64,000 nt of DNA from Notospermus geniculatus (lineage: Eukaryota > Nemertea > Pilidiophora > Heteronemertea > Lineidae). The position numbers and the translations under genes were made by a program. Location of the stretch: NCBI GenBank assembly GCA_002633025.1, contig NMRB01000398.1:69010-133009 (forward strand). Reading direction: 5' to 3'. Under the pieces are notes generated by a model. The model searched no databases and was not told where the DNA came from. It saw only the letters and a program-made list of their open reading frames with translations. This document shows, one piece after another, positions 42,075 through 53,029 of the stretch; positions within the stretch are counted from its first letter, which is position 1; each line of letters starts with the position of its first letter.

Positions 42075-42302
42075 CTGTAAAGCAGGAAAATTTCGCGTGC
42101 AGGAAATTTTCGCGAATTTCGCGAGAGTATATGAGTCGCGAAAATTTCCTGTCGCGAATATGAGGACACGTAAGTGACAAATACGGTCCGTGAAAAAAAA
42201 ATGAAAAAAATGGCAGAGACTCGCGAAAATATCCTGCCGTGAATATGTCTATAATTCTTGATTCGCGAAGATTTCCAGCCGCGAAATTATCTTGCTTTAC
42301 AG
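42075..42302. mobile_element. MITE with CTGTAAAGCA termini
   Basis: Left CTGTAAAGCAGGAAAATTTC and the right-end complement CTGTAAAGCAAGATAATTTC. Many internal TTCGCG/CGCGAA words. 228 bp. Confidence 0.75.
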
Positions 42303-42423
42303 TAGATCTTAACCAGGGGCGTGACTCACCACATTCGCTGGGTAAACTACACCGGTGTAGGTGAAGGAAGTTGCCTACTTATTCCTTTTTCCTTATTCAT
42401 TTTGTGATGTTGCCTTTACTTAA

Positions 42424-42627
42424 AGGAGCACGGTATTGGATCTCAAATGCGTTATTTGACTGCCGACGTAGAGGGAGCCACCTAGCGGCAGTAATACGAA
42501 CTACAAAAATGCATTACAAAATGTACGGAGGAAATCGGGTCAACTCCCCAATACGTCGTTGGTCCCTGGGTTGGAGAGTGGCACAGTGGCGCCGGCTGTC
42601 GAGAAAAAGTGGCAGTACCGTGCTCCT
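42424..42627. mobile_element. TTAA-flanked MITE (AGGAGCACGGTA termini)
   Basis: Ends AGGAGCACGGTA and complement, flanked by TTAA at 42420-42423 and 42628-42631. A 22-bp word beginning ATTCCTTTTTCCTTATTCAT is found on both sides at 42381 and 42633, a longer duplication not explained by the TTAA target alone. Confidence 0.75.
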
Positions 42628-42631
42628 TTAA

Positions 42632-43163
42632 TATTCCTTTTTCCTTATTCATTTAGGCCCGTTTTGTTTCAGCCTGATATTTACCGTTCCAGGCAGGGAT
42701 GTAAGGAAACTGGTTCCAGGGTAGTTAAATGACAGCGATTTCGTGTGATATCTACATTATCTGAGACAATTGCAAATAACAAGAACTCAATTCATTGTAA
42801 TTTAATGAAAATATAATAGTCTAGAATATTCACAAAAAAAATGCGAATCGAACTTGTGAAAATTTCCATCAATTTCTATGTACACTTTTCGAATCATTTG
42901 CCAAAATACCGTAGAATCGCCTTTCTCCGGTCACTTCATTATAAACTTCAAAGTTCAATGGGAAACACCTTCGTCATGATTATGCATGAAGGTAGCCCCG
43001 GATTTACTGACCGCACAATGGTGTATTTGCATCGGTCCGCGTTGACGATTGTGTGGTGATCTCTTCTTGGACGGAGATGAATTGATTTGGGATATTGACA
43101 TATGGGTCAGGCATGAGAACGTTGACGGTGGTTGAGTAGGTTGTGGAATACAGGGTGGCTCAT
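42632..43163. other. Intergenic; nothing recognised
   Basis: Open frames at 42841-43059 (+) and 42955-43176 (-) have no domain. Confidence 0.4.
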
Positions 43164-43883
43164 AAGCCCTTTTCACACGGTGCCGGTGTAGCAGTAAAAA
43201 GTGTCCCCCTGTAAAAAGTGTCCACTTCTATTGTTGAATGACGGAATAAGCGGCATGCGTATAGAAACCAATTGTCAGAGATTAGAATGTAACAATAGGA
43301 TCTTTTGTTCCCCGGACAGTTTTTCCTAGGACATTCTTTCCCTTCACACCTGTGCGTTCCGGATCGAGACTAGATCGAGGAGGGTTCGGTTATTTTTCCC
43401 CGTGTAAAAGCGAAACAACTGACCTCCACCTTCCTTGGGCCAGTTCAGTTCGCAGCGTGAGTCTCGGGAAGGTGGAGGTCGGTGGAGGTAGGTTCAGGCT
43501 GGTTATTCTCTCGTGTAAAAGCGAACCGACCTCCACCGGCCTCGTGCGGGATTGACACGCTACATATACATGGCATCACTGGCATATTGCTGTAAGTTAC
43601 CTGTGAAGAAATCATGCAGGAGATTTCTCAAGCACTGCTCATGTTGTTAGAAGCATAGGTTATCGATTTTAAGTGATTATTTTTGGGATATTTCTTACTT
43701 GCGATAACTGTAAATGTTGATACACGCCATCTGGTGGCACGCATTTGAACGAACCGACCTCGAACTAGATCGAGGCGGGTTCGGTAACCCGCACCGTGTA
43801 AAAGCGATCAATCCATCTTGAACCGAACCCGCCCGAGGAGGGTGGAGGTAGGTTTCCTCGAACCAGCACCGTGTAAAAAGGCC
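43164..43883. mobile_element. Inverted-repeat element (AAGCCCTTTTCACACGG)
   Basis: Left AAGCCCTTTTCACACGGTGC and the complement of the right GCACCGTGTAAAAAGGCC. Inner words CGTGTAAAAGCGA and GACCTCCACC recur several times in both orientations, suggesting duplicated terminal modules. Confidence 0.6.
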
Positions 43884-43979
43884 TATAAATTCTAAGGCCC
43901 GCGATTCGCGTAATAGAATTTGCATTACATGAACTGAAACGCCGGCACATGAGTAGAGCGACGCATGAAACGGGCCTAA

Positions 43980-44784
43980 AGCCGAGCGCACATCGACCTT
44001 GCGACTGGAAGCAACTTATACCTGACCTCAAGATCCGATACGATTTATACCTGCCGCACATGAGTGCAATTTTGTCTCCGACGTTGCCTCCATAGGAGTT
44101 TTTTGTCTCAGCATCCTGTCACCGCACACGGTGCGTCAGCCGCCGCCGATGAGTGCAAATTTGTCTCCTGTAGATGCGGCGTGACGTCATTCGTCACCAA
44201 AAAAATCCGGGACGAATGGAAACACGTGTGACGTCATTTATATAACAATGTCACGACGTTAAAAATGACGTCACAACGGCTCTTGATTGGTCAGACTGTT
44301 TTGCATCCGTCTCCGCCTCCGCCTCCAATCACCGCACACGATGACAACGTCATTGAACATAGGAGATTTTTGTCTCCTCCGATCAAACATGTTTGATCTG
44401 TTTTGGAGGCAAAAAATCCGTCTCCGCCTCCGCCTCCGACCACCGCACACGATGACATTTGTACGTAGGAGGCAAAAATCTCCATAGTTGGAGACAAAAT
44501 TGTACTCGTGTGCGGCAGGTATTAACGCAACAATCGCTGTCGATGTGAGCAGACCGCGCACATCGACTACGACTGGTCATTGCGGCAACAAGTGCACAAT
44601 CCAGTCTTACATGAGCAACTGGCTGGAACTAGCGGCAACGGTCGGCAGTAGCGTTGTCGGGGCGCGCACATCGACCTGTTTGAGCAACTGATCAGTTGCT
44701 GCTGTTTCCAGCCAGTCGCCCACGGTGCCGGAAACACCATTGCCGGTAGTTGCTTCCAGTCGCAAGGTCGATCTGCGCTCGGCT
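43980..44784. mobile_element. Harbinger-type MITE, TAA duplication, host of a nested MITE
   Basis: Ends AGCCGAGCGCACATCGACC and the complement of AGCCGAGCGCAGATCGACC, flanked by TAA at 43977-43979 and 44785-44787. The arms continue TTGCGACTGGAAGCAACT. Contains a second element at 44048-44521. Confidence 0.85.
44048..44521. mobile_element. Nested MITE, TTA duplication
   Basis: Ends TACCTGCCGCACATGAGTGC and the near-complement of the right end; the arms continue AATTTTGTCTCC. Flanked by TTA at 44045-44047 and 44522-44524. Inside the 43980-44784 element, hence younger. Internal CCGTCTCCGCCTCCGCCTCC blocks repeat. 474 bp. Confidence 0.85.
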
Positions 44785-44787
44785 TAA

Positions 44788-46146
44788 GACTGTGTTGACT
44801 TCAATGGCGTATTAATGCGATGGGTATTCGGGATTTAACGTATGGTTTAAAAAAATTAAAGCTACATGTACCAGAGTTCAATCGCAGTCACTTCACTCTA
44901 TTTCGCGCTCGTCAGCAGGTTTTCACATTTCTAATCAGTGTAACAACGTATTCCCCCTCCTCCAGCACCGTCAAGGAGCAAAATTTCCATTTTGAAATTT
45001 CATTCTGAAATAAAGTGAACATATGCAGAATTTTGAAACACCCTATACGTTCCGGCAACGTGTCCGAGACAACGATTCCCGCATGATCAATTCACGAACG
45101 TCCGAAGGTCAATAACAATACAATACGCTATACTCACAGCCACTGAAATCGACACCGCGGACATGGCGGAGTCATCGTCACAGTGGCATGACTTCAACTC
45201 GGACTGCATGGCAAACTGTCATTGGCCGCTCACGAAAAGGGGCATGAACAGCCAATGAATATTTAGAGGCCTTGCATATCTGACACTGACCGGAGAAATG
45301 TGATTCTACGGTATATGTACATGCACAGTCGATGTACAGGAAGTGTAGAGAATTTACTTGTGGGCCAAGCCCTTACTGGCATAAAGAATTGTCAGCTGAT
45401 TTTGTTCTACGTGTTTTAATCATGCTCAACAACACTACACCAACTTTTCGAGAAATGCGCCTTTGCGTGCTACATACCCCAAGGCCGACGGTTGTGTCAG
45501 GAAAACAAAGAAAAAACCCGATTGGAAAGTGACACCAGATCCTTCACCAGAATACCTGTAGAGTGAGACCTGAAAGACATCATGGACTGTGGAAATGGTC
45601 GCATGTCATAAAATGGGCCACAAATGTGTGACATGGTAAAAAAGGCCCATTTTTCAATAATCACAGGGCTTATTGTAGACCTTCAACCACATCAAAAACA
45701 GAAAACAGCAGGGTTTAATTTTCATTTTAATTTTCATTTTTAATTTTAATTTTCATTTCAATCATCATGTTTTAGTTAGACGACAATGCATTCTATTTGC
45801 ATACGGCCTGAATTCGGCTTGATCCTCTCACTAACAAAAGAAATCAATCGCCCGGCTTCTAAGAGCATTGTTGACAAATCGAACAGTCAGAATAGATGGG
45901 AACTCAACCTCAATTATAAGTCCGTTGAATGAATGTCCGTTTTTCTGTCTATCAGGCTAATTTGCCGCCTCGACGTTTTCAGTTTTCGCTCCACTTCCCA
46001 CAACTTCTGGTCGATTGTGACTTTTTTCACCTTGAATTATCTGTTCGTGTGATTTGTTTCAGACTTGAACTGTTGGTGAGATGACGAGTTGATTTACTAC
46101 TTATCCCAACTCGCAGACAAACAGATTGGTCAGCTATGATTAAACT
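44788..46146. other. Intergenic; no supported gene
   Basis: A 31-codon open frame begins at 45164 (MAESSSQWHDF) in CpG-rich DNA, without a domain. 45718-45765 is a TTTTAATTTTCA low-complexity tract. Confidence 0.4.
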
Positions 46147-46168
46147 AGATAGATAGATAGATAGATAT
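46147..46168. repeat. (AGAT)n microsatellite
   Basis: Five units of AGAT. Confidence 0.85.
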
Positions 46169-46285
46169 TTTGAAGCTTCATAACCCTTTTGGATCTTAAG
46201 CTTATACTACGGTGTGGAGTCCACGACAGGCTACTGTCCACCTGTGTGGGGTCTTTTACTTGCCCTGGCATAGACACTCAGGTAC

Positions 46286-46651
46286 AAGGGACCACGGCTT
46301 TAGATGTCCCCGAGTGGCACCACTTGTCTCCTGTTCCTCCTCTATTAAGTATTGGGAGGGAATCTGGCATGAGGAGGCCCAGAAGACCAATGGCGCACTC
46401 AAGGAAGAAAAAGGGCGGGTGGGGGGGGGGGTGAAATCGAAACAATATCCGCACAGCCCGAGCACCCAACCCCCTTACACCTGCCTTGCCTCACAACCCT
46501 CACTCTGTGTTCCCTTGTTCCCGCGCCCAACACCAGAATGAATGAGTCGTCACAGTCGCCGCGTGGTGTCACTCGGGACATTAGATGTCCCCGAGTGGCA
46601 CCACTTGTCTCCTGTTCCTCCTCTATTAAGTATTGGGAGGGAATCTGGCAT
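46286..46651 (+). repeat. Duplicated SINE-body segment
   Basis: 46300-46371 and 46579-46651 are near-identical (AGATGTCCCCGAGTGGCACC, then ATTGGGAGGGAATCTGGCAT). 46529-46582 (CAGAATGAATGAGTCGTCAC) also matches 47503-47552 in the SINE below. The proline-rich open frames across this region are repeat artefacts. Confidence 0.7.
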
Positions 46652-47485
46652 GTCTCCGGCAAATCACCACTGGCTCCACTTCGTTGCCCCACCCGTATTT
46701 CGGGAGATTGAGCACCCCCAACACTACATGTACTTCCCAATACTATTCCCAATACTCAATCCTCCGAAATACTCCTTTCCCTTGGGAGCCGGAGGCCCCC
46801 GAAATCCACAACGCCGAGCCCTGGAGGCCTCCGACCCCCAACCGCGGCGGAAGAGGAAAACCCCTTCCTATCCGTGATTAGAACAGGTGCGGTTAGACGC
46901 CGAAAGCAACCAAAATTACATTATACATTCTCCTTTAAACCCCAACGCCACACTCCAAACTCTGGCCGTCGTCCAAGCTTGTAATACCACTTACATCCCA
47001 TTCACCCATGATTAATTAACGAACGAACGAATATGTCACAACACAATTGCGCCACCGATCCTGAACGGTCCCACCCAGCCGTCTAATATCCACATGGATT
47101 GTATGCAACACATACCAGAGACCCAATACACATGTTCCCTATTCACCAGCCATGGACAGCCCCGTGAAAACCTACCAGGGCCTATTTGCACATCACCTCT
47201 GTACGTGGCTGTCGTGTCCCTCACTCCAAGCCCACAACAATGGCCTATAATCTGCCCCCTCGGCATACAAGCCCTCCACGGCTTTACTGGCCCTACTCGG
47301 CCGTTCCCTCCTCGGCACATTATAGCCCTCCTCGGCCGTGCCCTCCTCGGCACATAATATCGCCCTCCTCGGCGAGGAAAAGAAAAATATATTACCTAGA
47401 GGCAGGGCCACCCCAACAATCTACCAGTCGCCTTCGACGCCTCGTACCGACAAAAATTTGCCCACACACCGGAGCTCGATGTGCA
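46652..47485. other. C-rich intergenic DNA; no gene
   Basis: Repeated CCCTCCTCGGC words at 47307-47375. Open frames are low complexity. Confidence 0.45.
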
Positions 47486-47668
47486 CGGTTCCGCGACCAA
47501 CACCAGAATGAATGAGTCGTCACAGTCGCCGCGTGGTGTCACTCGGGACATTGAGTCTAATTGGTTCACAGCTTTTTCACTTACATGTCCTGGCCGGGGA
47601 TCGAACTCACGCACTGACCCTGTTAGAATTGAAAGTCAAGCGTGTTAGACCGCTCGACCACTAGGCCA
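47486..47668 (-). mobile_element. tRNA-derived SINE candidate
   Basis: On the minus strand the head (about 47668-47582) reads TTGGCCTAGTGGTCGAGCGG, with a good RNA polymerase III A box, then GAGTTCGATCCCCGG, a good B box. A 7-bp acceptor-like stem pairs TGTCTTG with CAGGACA. The anticodon arm is not convincing, so it is a tRNA relic rather than a working tRNA. The body following it (ATGTCCCGAGTGACACCACG) is repeated at 46529-46582. Confidence 0.55.
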
Positions 47669-48179
47669 AGACAAAACTACGGTGCGTCCCGGCTTAATTG
47701 CAGCGATGGCCTAGTGATTTCGCATTACTCTGATGCTAATTAATCACAATTAATCAGCTACTTTTCAGCCCGATATGCAGTTCAGTAGTCAAAGTTCCAC
47801 GAGTGATTAATGTGGAAAGTAAACTGACGTCATGGCAACTGGGAGTTTTCCTTGACACGAGATCACTAGGGCTCTATATTCATCATTCATCATCATCAAT
47901 TTCGACTTCTGTAGCCCTGTCGGACTGTAAGCCGCTACACATAAGCTGTACGCGAAAATATATGAGTGTTGGTGAACAAAGTATATCTAATGAAAATGTA
48001 GAAGATATCTTATTTTATTCAATACATATTTACATAAAAAGGAGCCTACAAAAATGCGAGGTTCTCAAGAACCTCAATTTTTTTTATTTTTTTTTAATTT
48101 AATACTCACCCGGGGTTTATGGATGAGTTCCCACGCAGACTTTTGCTGTGGTACACTTCTCAGTAAACCCAGGTGGTAT
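47669..48179. other. Intergenic; nothing recognised
   Basis: A small perfect hairpin GAGGTTCTCAAGAACCTC at 48058-48075 followed by a T run. Otherwise no feature. Confidence 0.4.
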
Positions 48180-48332
48180 TAGGGAGGTTTCGAAATCAAA
48201 CGATAAACGTAAACGTTAACGACAACGTTCTTTTTGTACCGAAAATGCAATATAAAATCTGGTTAATGTGTAGTATGAAAATAACGTTGTCGTTAACGTT
48301 TACGTTTATCGTTTGATTTCGAAACCTCCCTA
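48180..48332. mobile_element. TAGGGAGG-family MITE, complete copy
   Basis: Ends TAGGGAGGTTTCGAAATCAA and complement; the arms continue CGATAAACGTAAACGTTAAC. TA at both edges. 153 bp, the best-preserved copy in the window. Confidence 0.9.
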
Positions 48333-49206
48333 TTGTAACAGGTGTTACAGTCCGAATTGGTGATCAATCACAAATGGCTTGTTAGGAAAAAACGTGCAAG
48401 GGAACTCAACTAACATGTGGTCTCTACAAGAAGAGAAACATGGAACAGATTTTTAGTGTTAGCTCAGAACATGTATTGTTACGTTTCATGGTGTATAGTA
48501 CAGGAATCATAGCACTGCCAAAAATAGTATCTGTTAGAAGGTTTATCCCATCCGCCTAAAAAGGAAAAGAAATTTAATGAACTTTAGTGGTTTGTAACTG
48601 GGTAAAAACGGGTGCTGGTAAGTGCAACACGGATAAGTAGTGCCAAAAAAGCGTAACCAGTGAAGTGAAAGAGAGGTGCTAGTGTAGATGTGGGTGGTAC
48701 CGGAAGATGAAGATGAAAAGCAAGTAGAAGGTTGATTGATTGAAGCTGCGAAAGTTTGTAAAGAGTTGCACTAAATAATTGTTGCAGGAAGAAAATCGAG
48801 TCTACGGAAAACAAGTGCCAAATTCTGAAATAGATGAAAAAGAGAAACATGAATACTAGTACCGGTACCGGTAGCTGAATGATATAGGCCTATTAGACTG
48901 CTATAGTTGTACCTGAGGTTTGTGACGTGCATTCTACAGATCGGCTGCGAGCAGCCATCTGCAGAATGCACTTAGGCCTACATGTGTAGGCCTAGCTTGG
49001 CCGATGCGCATGCATGCAACATGCCTCGCGCCTACCGGCATGACCCGGCGACGGGTTGGGTAGGATAGGGCTACACATGTACACTCATACATGCCATACA
49101 ATGCCATACAATGTCACACATCGCCTATTATTGTTATTATGTACATGATGCATGAGCATTGACTGGCACGACGAGAGGTTTTTAGCTGATTGTGCTGCAT
49201 GGCAAA
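48333..49206. other. Intergenic; nothing recognised
   Basis: Short minus-strand open frames at 48584-48971 have no domain. Several TAGGCCTA and ACATGTA palindromes. Confidence 0.4.
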
Positions 49207-49240
49207 AGTCATTCATTCATTCATTCATTCATTCATTCAC
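49207..49240. repeat. (ATTC)n microsatellite
   Basis: About eight units of ATTC. Confidence 0.9.
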
Positions 49241-49329
49241 AATTAAGACTGGCATTTTCGCCCTTTACAGCTAGTATATTGGGTAAGAAATGTTTCCTAA
49301 ATACCGGGCAGTCAGTTGGTCCACAAAAA

Positions 49330-49545
49330 TGGGGAGCGCCAGTTGGTCACGTGAGACTGATAGAGCAGACGTGACACCTATCAGCTGCCTATAGAGGCTC
49401 ATTGTTCGAGAGATGCGGTTCACCAAGCACGGCCAATCACACCTTGAATCGTCATGAATAATAGGTGGCGTCGGTGTACTATCAGTTCAAACCCACGCGT
49501 ATATTCTCGCGTGGTCTGCGTGATCGGGGTTCCCTATTGAACTAC
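49330..49545 (-). repeat. Dispersed repeat, inverted partner of 41662-41870
   Basis: Reverse-complement match to 41662-41870 over about 200 bp, ending GGTTCCCTATTGAAC. Either two opposite copies of one MITE or the ends of an 8-kb unit. Confidence 0.8.
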
Positions 49546-50135
49546 CACGACCGCAAACTGCCACGTCGTTCCACATGTGACCTGATGACCATGACCTGCA
49601 CCTTCGCAGTGGCCTCCTGGTGGCTGAGTCATAAGTAACACTACGCTGTTCTGCCATCTATTGGAGATTGATAGAACTAAATCGTAATTAAATCGCTAAT
49701 TATTAATTAACCAGAGTAGCTAAGGGGCTGTAAAAAGTTATGGCTGTTTTCAATCGATAGCCGACCTTTGACCGTTTACCGCTCGTCAATAGATGGTCTG
49801 GTTTGTTCTGTAGCTCCACAGCTGGAATTTCTATATAATAGTGGTATGAGATGATCAGGGGCGGTCCTTGCGGGCGATAATGGTACTAGTGGGGCTTCGC
49901 CAATACGTTTCACAGTTCGCCTCAATTCGACCAGTAACAAGTTAGAGTGGTTTACTCCATCCACCTAGAAGAGAAATATACGTGTTAATTTGAGAGTAGA
50001 TAAATTTTAAGACAATTTTAGAACAAGGTACTCAGTTATGAGAATGCTTGTTCAACGCAGTACAATACCAACTGAAAAGAAACGTTTTCACTACTACCCG
50101 CCAACATGGCTGGGTGAAAAACTCATCAATCAATC
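49546..50135. other. Intergenic; nothing recognised
   Basis: A minus-strand open frame at 49776-49964 has no known domain but could be a further exon of the decayed gene next to it. Confidence 0.35.
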
Positions 50136-50890
50136 TTATAAGCTCTTTAGCAACTCCGCAGAAGTGTCAGGAAGTCTGGCCAGAATCTCGGAAAGGATCC
50201 GCCAATGGATGATACAGACCATTCTGTTTGGAGGCGATGGTGTGAAAAAGGTGTAAGGACTATAGTCAGGGCTGAAATAGAACTCGTATTGTCGCATCCA
50301 ATCTTGTTCCTCTGGTAAGAACGGAGAGTTGTACTCTGCGTCGTCCGTTGGTGGGATTGGATACCAGTTGTTCACTATAGCCATTTGTAACACGTCATTC
50401 AAGTTCCCAACCCCCAACAGGTCCCTCAAACCATGAAGTAGCCCATGAATCTTCTGTAGCAGAGTGTTTCGATCTCATCAGTCATTACCATGTGCGAATG
50501 ATACCTATTTAGCATGAACTTCGATCCACATTGTACTTGCCAATCCCAACCTGCTGTATGTGGCATCACATACCACGGCAGGTGATGTTTGACAACATGC
50601 CTTTTAAGCCGTCTATGTATTTGTGGACATGCAGGACACAGTGACCCCAACGATCTGCTAGCAGGTACCATCTCGATGACATACTCCTCCGCATCTTCAG
50701 GATCAATATTAGAGACTGTGATCGCGGTTTCACCCATCACGACTGTTCTCTTTTACTGGCATCACTGCATCACTATCAGTATCCGACTCCTCCTGGGTCG
50801 TACCACATGGTGAGCTATCCGAATCTTCATCGTAATCAAGATCAGTATCTACTATTGGTTCTTTATACATGCACTCCGCCATTTCTGCAA
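50136..50890 (-). pseudogene. Decayed gene with acidic N-terminus and Cys/His region
   Basis: The minus strand reads an acidic start MAECMYKEPIVDTDLDYDED (50887 down), then after a frame change near 50745 METAITVSN-like sequence with VIEMVPASRSLGSLCPACPQ, RRLKRHVVKHHLPWYV, AGWDWQVQCGSKF and NRYHSH. After a second frame change near 50450 it continues with LRDLLGVGNLNDVLQMA and a Pro-rich tail. The Cys/His spacing with HHLPW suggests zinc binding. I recall similar modules in uncharacterised, transposon-associated proteins of amphioxus and fish, but I cannot name the family. Two frameshifts make it non-functional unless they are errors. Confidence 0.4.
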
Positions 50891-51061
50891 AAATTTAAAA
50901 AGGAAAAGAAAACACAAGATTTTTGATCTCTCATAAGCTTGTTAATCATCCGCTTGGTCATCTATAGTGGTGTGGATGCTGGAAAATAAACAAGAAGAAA
51001 CATGTCTTAGTCATGGGTATTCGCGCTAATTAATTAAGCTGCGTATCAATATTGTGAGTAA
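50891..51061. other. Spacer between the decayed gene and the LINE
   Basis: No open frame or inverted repeat recognised. Confidence 0.4.
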
Positions 51062-51676
51062 TTATACCGCATAACAAGCTGGACTATCTTTCCACATTTT
51101 ATCTAAACCTCTTTTAAACGAGTCAACATTTTTAGCATTGACAACGTTTGTTGGTAAGCTGTTCCATTCTGAGGCCACCCTATTGCAAAACTGATTTCTC
51201 CTGATCGAAGTTCTTGCTCTGTAGATGCGCACTTTGTAATCATGTCCTCTCGTGCCAGGATGGTTCCTTATAAGGAGATGTTGTGCCATGTCTGTGTAAT
51301 GGGTAATCTTGTACATCTCTATTAGGTCACCTCTGAGCCTCCTATGTCTCATGCTAAAGAGATGCAGCCTTTTTAACCTTTCCAAATAGCTCAGGTCTTT
51401 CATTCCCACAATGAGCTTGGTGAACCTCCTCTGTACCTTCTCGATGGCATCGATATCCCTTTTGAGCAAAGGTGCCCAAGCACATGACGCATATTCTAGA
51501 ATCGGTCTAACCATCGCTTAGCTGTACACCAGTACGCCAGTTGAGATGTTGAAATACCCTTTTAATTGTAAAACTTATTCTTGTGGCCTTGGTTGTAATA
51601 TCTGCTACATGTGAACTAACGTTCAAGTCATCTTGTATAGTTACTCCAAGGTCTCTTGTTTCTTTCTTCCTACTAA
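51062..51676 (-). pseudogene. CR1/L2-like LINE, reverse transcriptase C-terminus
   Basis: The minus strand reads SRKKETRDLGVTIQDDL, RPILEYASCAWAP, IEKVQRRFTKLI and EWNSLPTNVVNAKNVDSFK, the standard C-terminal region of CR1/L2-type non-LTR retrotransposon ORF2, with a stop at 51062-51064. A frame change lies near 51510. The rest of the same ORF lies at 62373-64000, beyond the Harbinger insertion; the codon frame is preserved across the insertion if one TAA duplication is removed. Confidence 0.8.
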
Positions 51677-52640
51677 AGCCTAGGTCACACTGTGGCGACT
51701 TAGGAGGGCGAATCCCCGCGAACGAGAGAAAGTGATCAAATCGTGGCAATTCGTATTGTGCTCGTGGTGGATTCTCCCTCATTCGCCTACATTCTTGGCC
51801 AGTGTCAGAGGGCTGCGACTGTTTTGAAATGTTGAAAACATTCGCAGCCTAAGCACGATTTGCTTTTCATCGTTCTACATTCCTACTGCATTCTTGTAGC
51901 CAGTCGTGGCGATTCGCNGGGGGGGGGGGGGGTCGTAGGAGGCGCGCAAGCAAGAATGACCACGACTAATCACGACAATTTGACGGTTGGATTGGCGCAT
52001 GCAGTAGGTATACACGAAGAAGGGAGAATAGGCACGCCTGCCCACGCGTGCGCTGATAACCTAGGACGCATTAAGGCGAATGTAGTAGGAATCGAGACGA
52101 ATGGAGGCGATTGACCGTGAACCCAATACGCAAACGCAACGAACTACCGCGAATGAGCACGACCCCATTGCGAATGAGCGAGAACCGTGGGAAGACCCCC
52201 GCGAATGGCGCCGAGTGTAAGGCCCTGCCACAGTGGCGACTATTGTGGCGAATCCCCGCGAACTTGGGGATTATTTTTGTCGTCGTCATTCGCCTGTCTG
52301 GACCTATACATGAATGCCCTAAGATTGTGGTACGCATGCTGTAAGTGTTTCGTAAGATTTCCGTAGGTATGTCGGAGACGGGATTAAGATTTGAGTGAGA
52401 ATGAACAAGAATCATGACGCATGTAGTACGAATCGCCTACGAACTTTGTACAAAGATCGAAGAGTGGGCTAGGAATCATGGAGAATTACCACGATTGAAT
52501 ACGATCGCAGTACAAACTTACTACGATTGAGCACGAACGCAGTATGATGGCCCGAGAATGTAATACGAACGTAGTAGCATTGAGTATGAATGTACGAAAT
52601 GTGGACGCACTGAAATGTAAAACTTTTTCCTCGAACCATG
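51677..52640. repeat. Left subterminal repeat, modules T1 (51677-52208) and T2 (52209-52640)
   Basis: T1 begins AGCCTAGGTCACACTGTGGC and includes TTGTAGCCAGTCGTGGCGAT and GGCGCATGCAGTAGGTATAC. T2 begins AAGGCCCTGCCACAGTGGCG and includes GTCGTCGTCATTCGCCTGTC. Both contain GTGGCGACT near their start. An N and poly-G (51918-51932) interrupt T1. Confidence 0.8.
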
Positions 52641-52696
52641 ACTGCATTTCCGAGACCTCAGGACAAGCCACACATTGCTCCAGATCAGAGGTGACC

Positions 52697-52998
52697 ATGC
52701 CACTTGGACCAGTACAGTTGAGACTTCTGAATGGTCTGCTGCAGTTGGACAGCGACAGACTTCAAATCCAGGCTGCAATTGTGGAGCAGGACCAGCGGAG
52801 AAAAAGAAGAAGAAGATACTGGACTCGACCCTGGCTACTGAGAAGGCCAATCCTGGGCCAATATGAGAGGCTTATGCAGGAGTTGAGGGATGAGGACGTG
52901 GCGTCGTTCAGGAACTTCGTGCGAATGGAACCAGCTATGTTCCAAGAGCTGCTTCATACCATGGGTCCCAGAATTGAAAAGCAGGACACTTTCTGCAG
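52697..52998 (+). CDS. Harbinger transposase, exon 1
   Basis: Best start ATG at 52697 (MPLGPVQ); an open frame upstream from 52544 is also in frame. It reads a basic RRKRRRRYWTRPWL, then GQYERLMQELRDED, then FRNFVRMEPAMFQELLHTMG, the N-terminal region of HARBI1-like transposases. Donor GTAGTT after 52998 (phase 2), though weak. The segment linking this to the DDE exon (about 20 residues expected) is not found downstream, probably lost at an insertion or gap. Confidence 0.75.
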
Positions 52999-53029
52999 GT
53001 AGTTCGGTGTCTAATCATATACCTTATAT

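Noticed and set aside
46189-47614. Numerous proline- and serine-rich open frames on both strands
   Set aside because: They follow C-rich low-complexity DNA and duplicated SINE segments.
47582-47668. Functional tRNA gene
   Set aside because: A and B boxes are present but no proper anticodon stem-loop can be drawn, and the downstream body is repetitive; a SINE head fits better.
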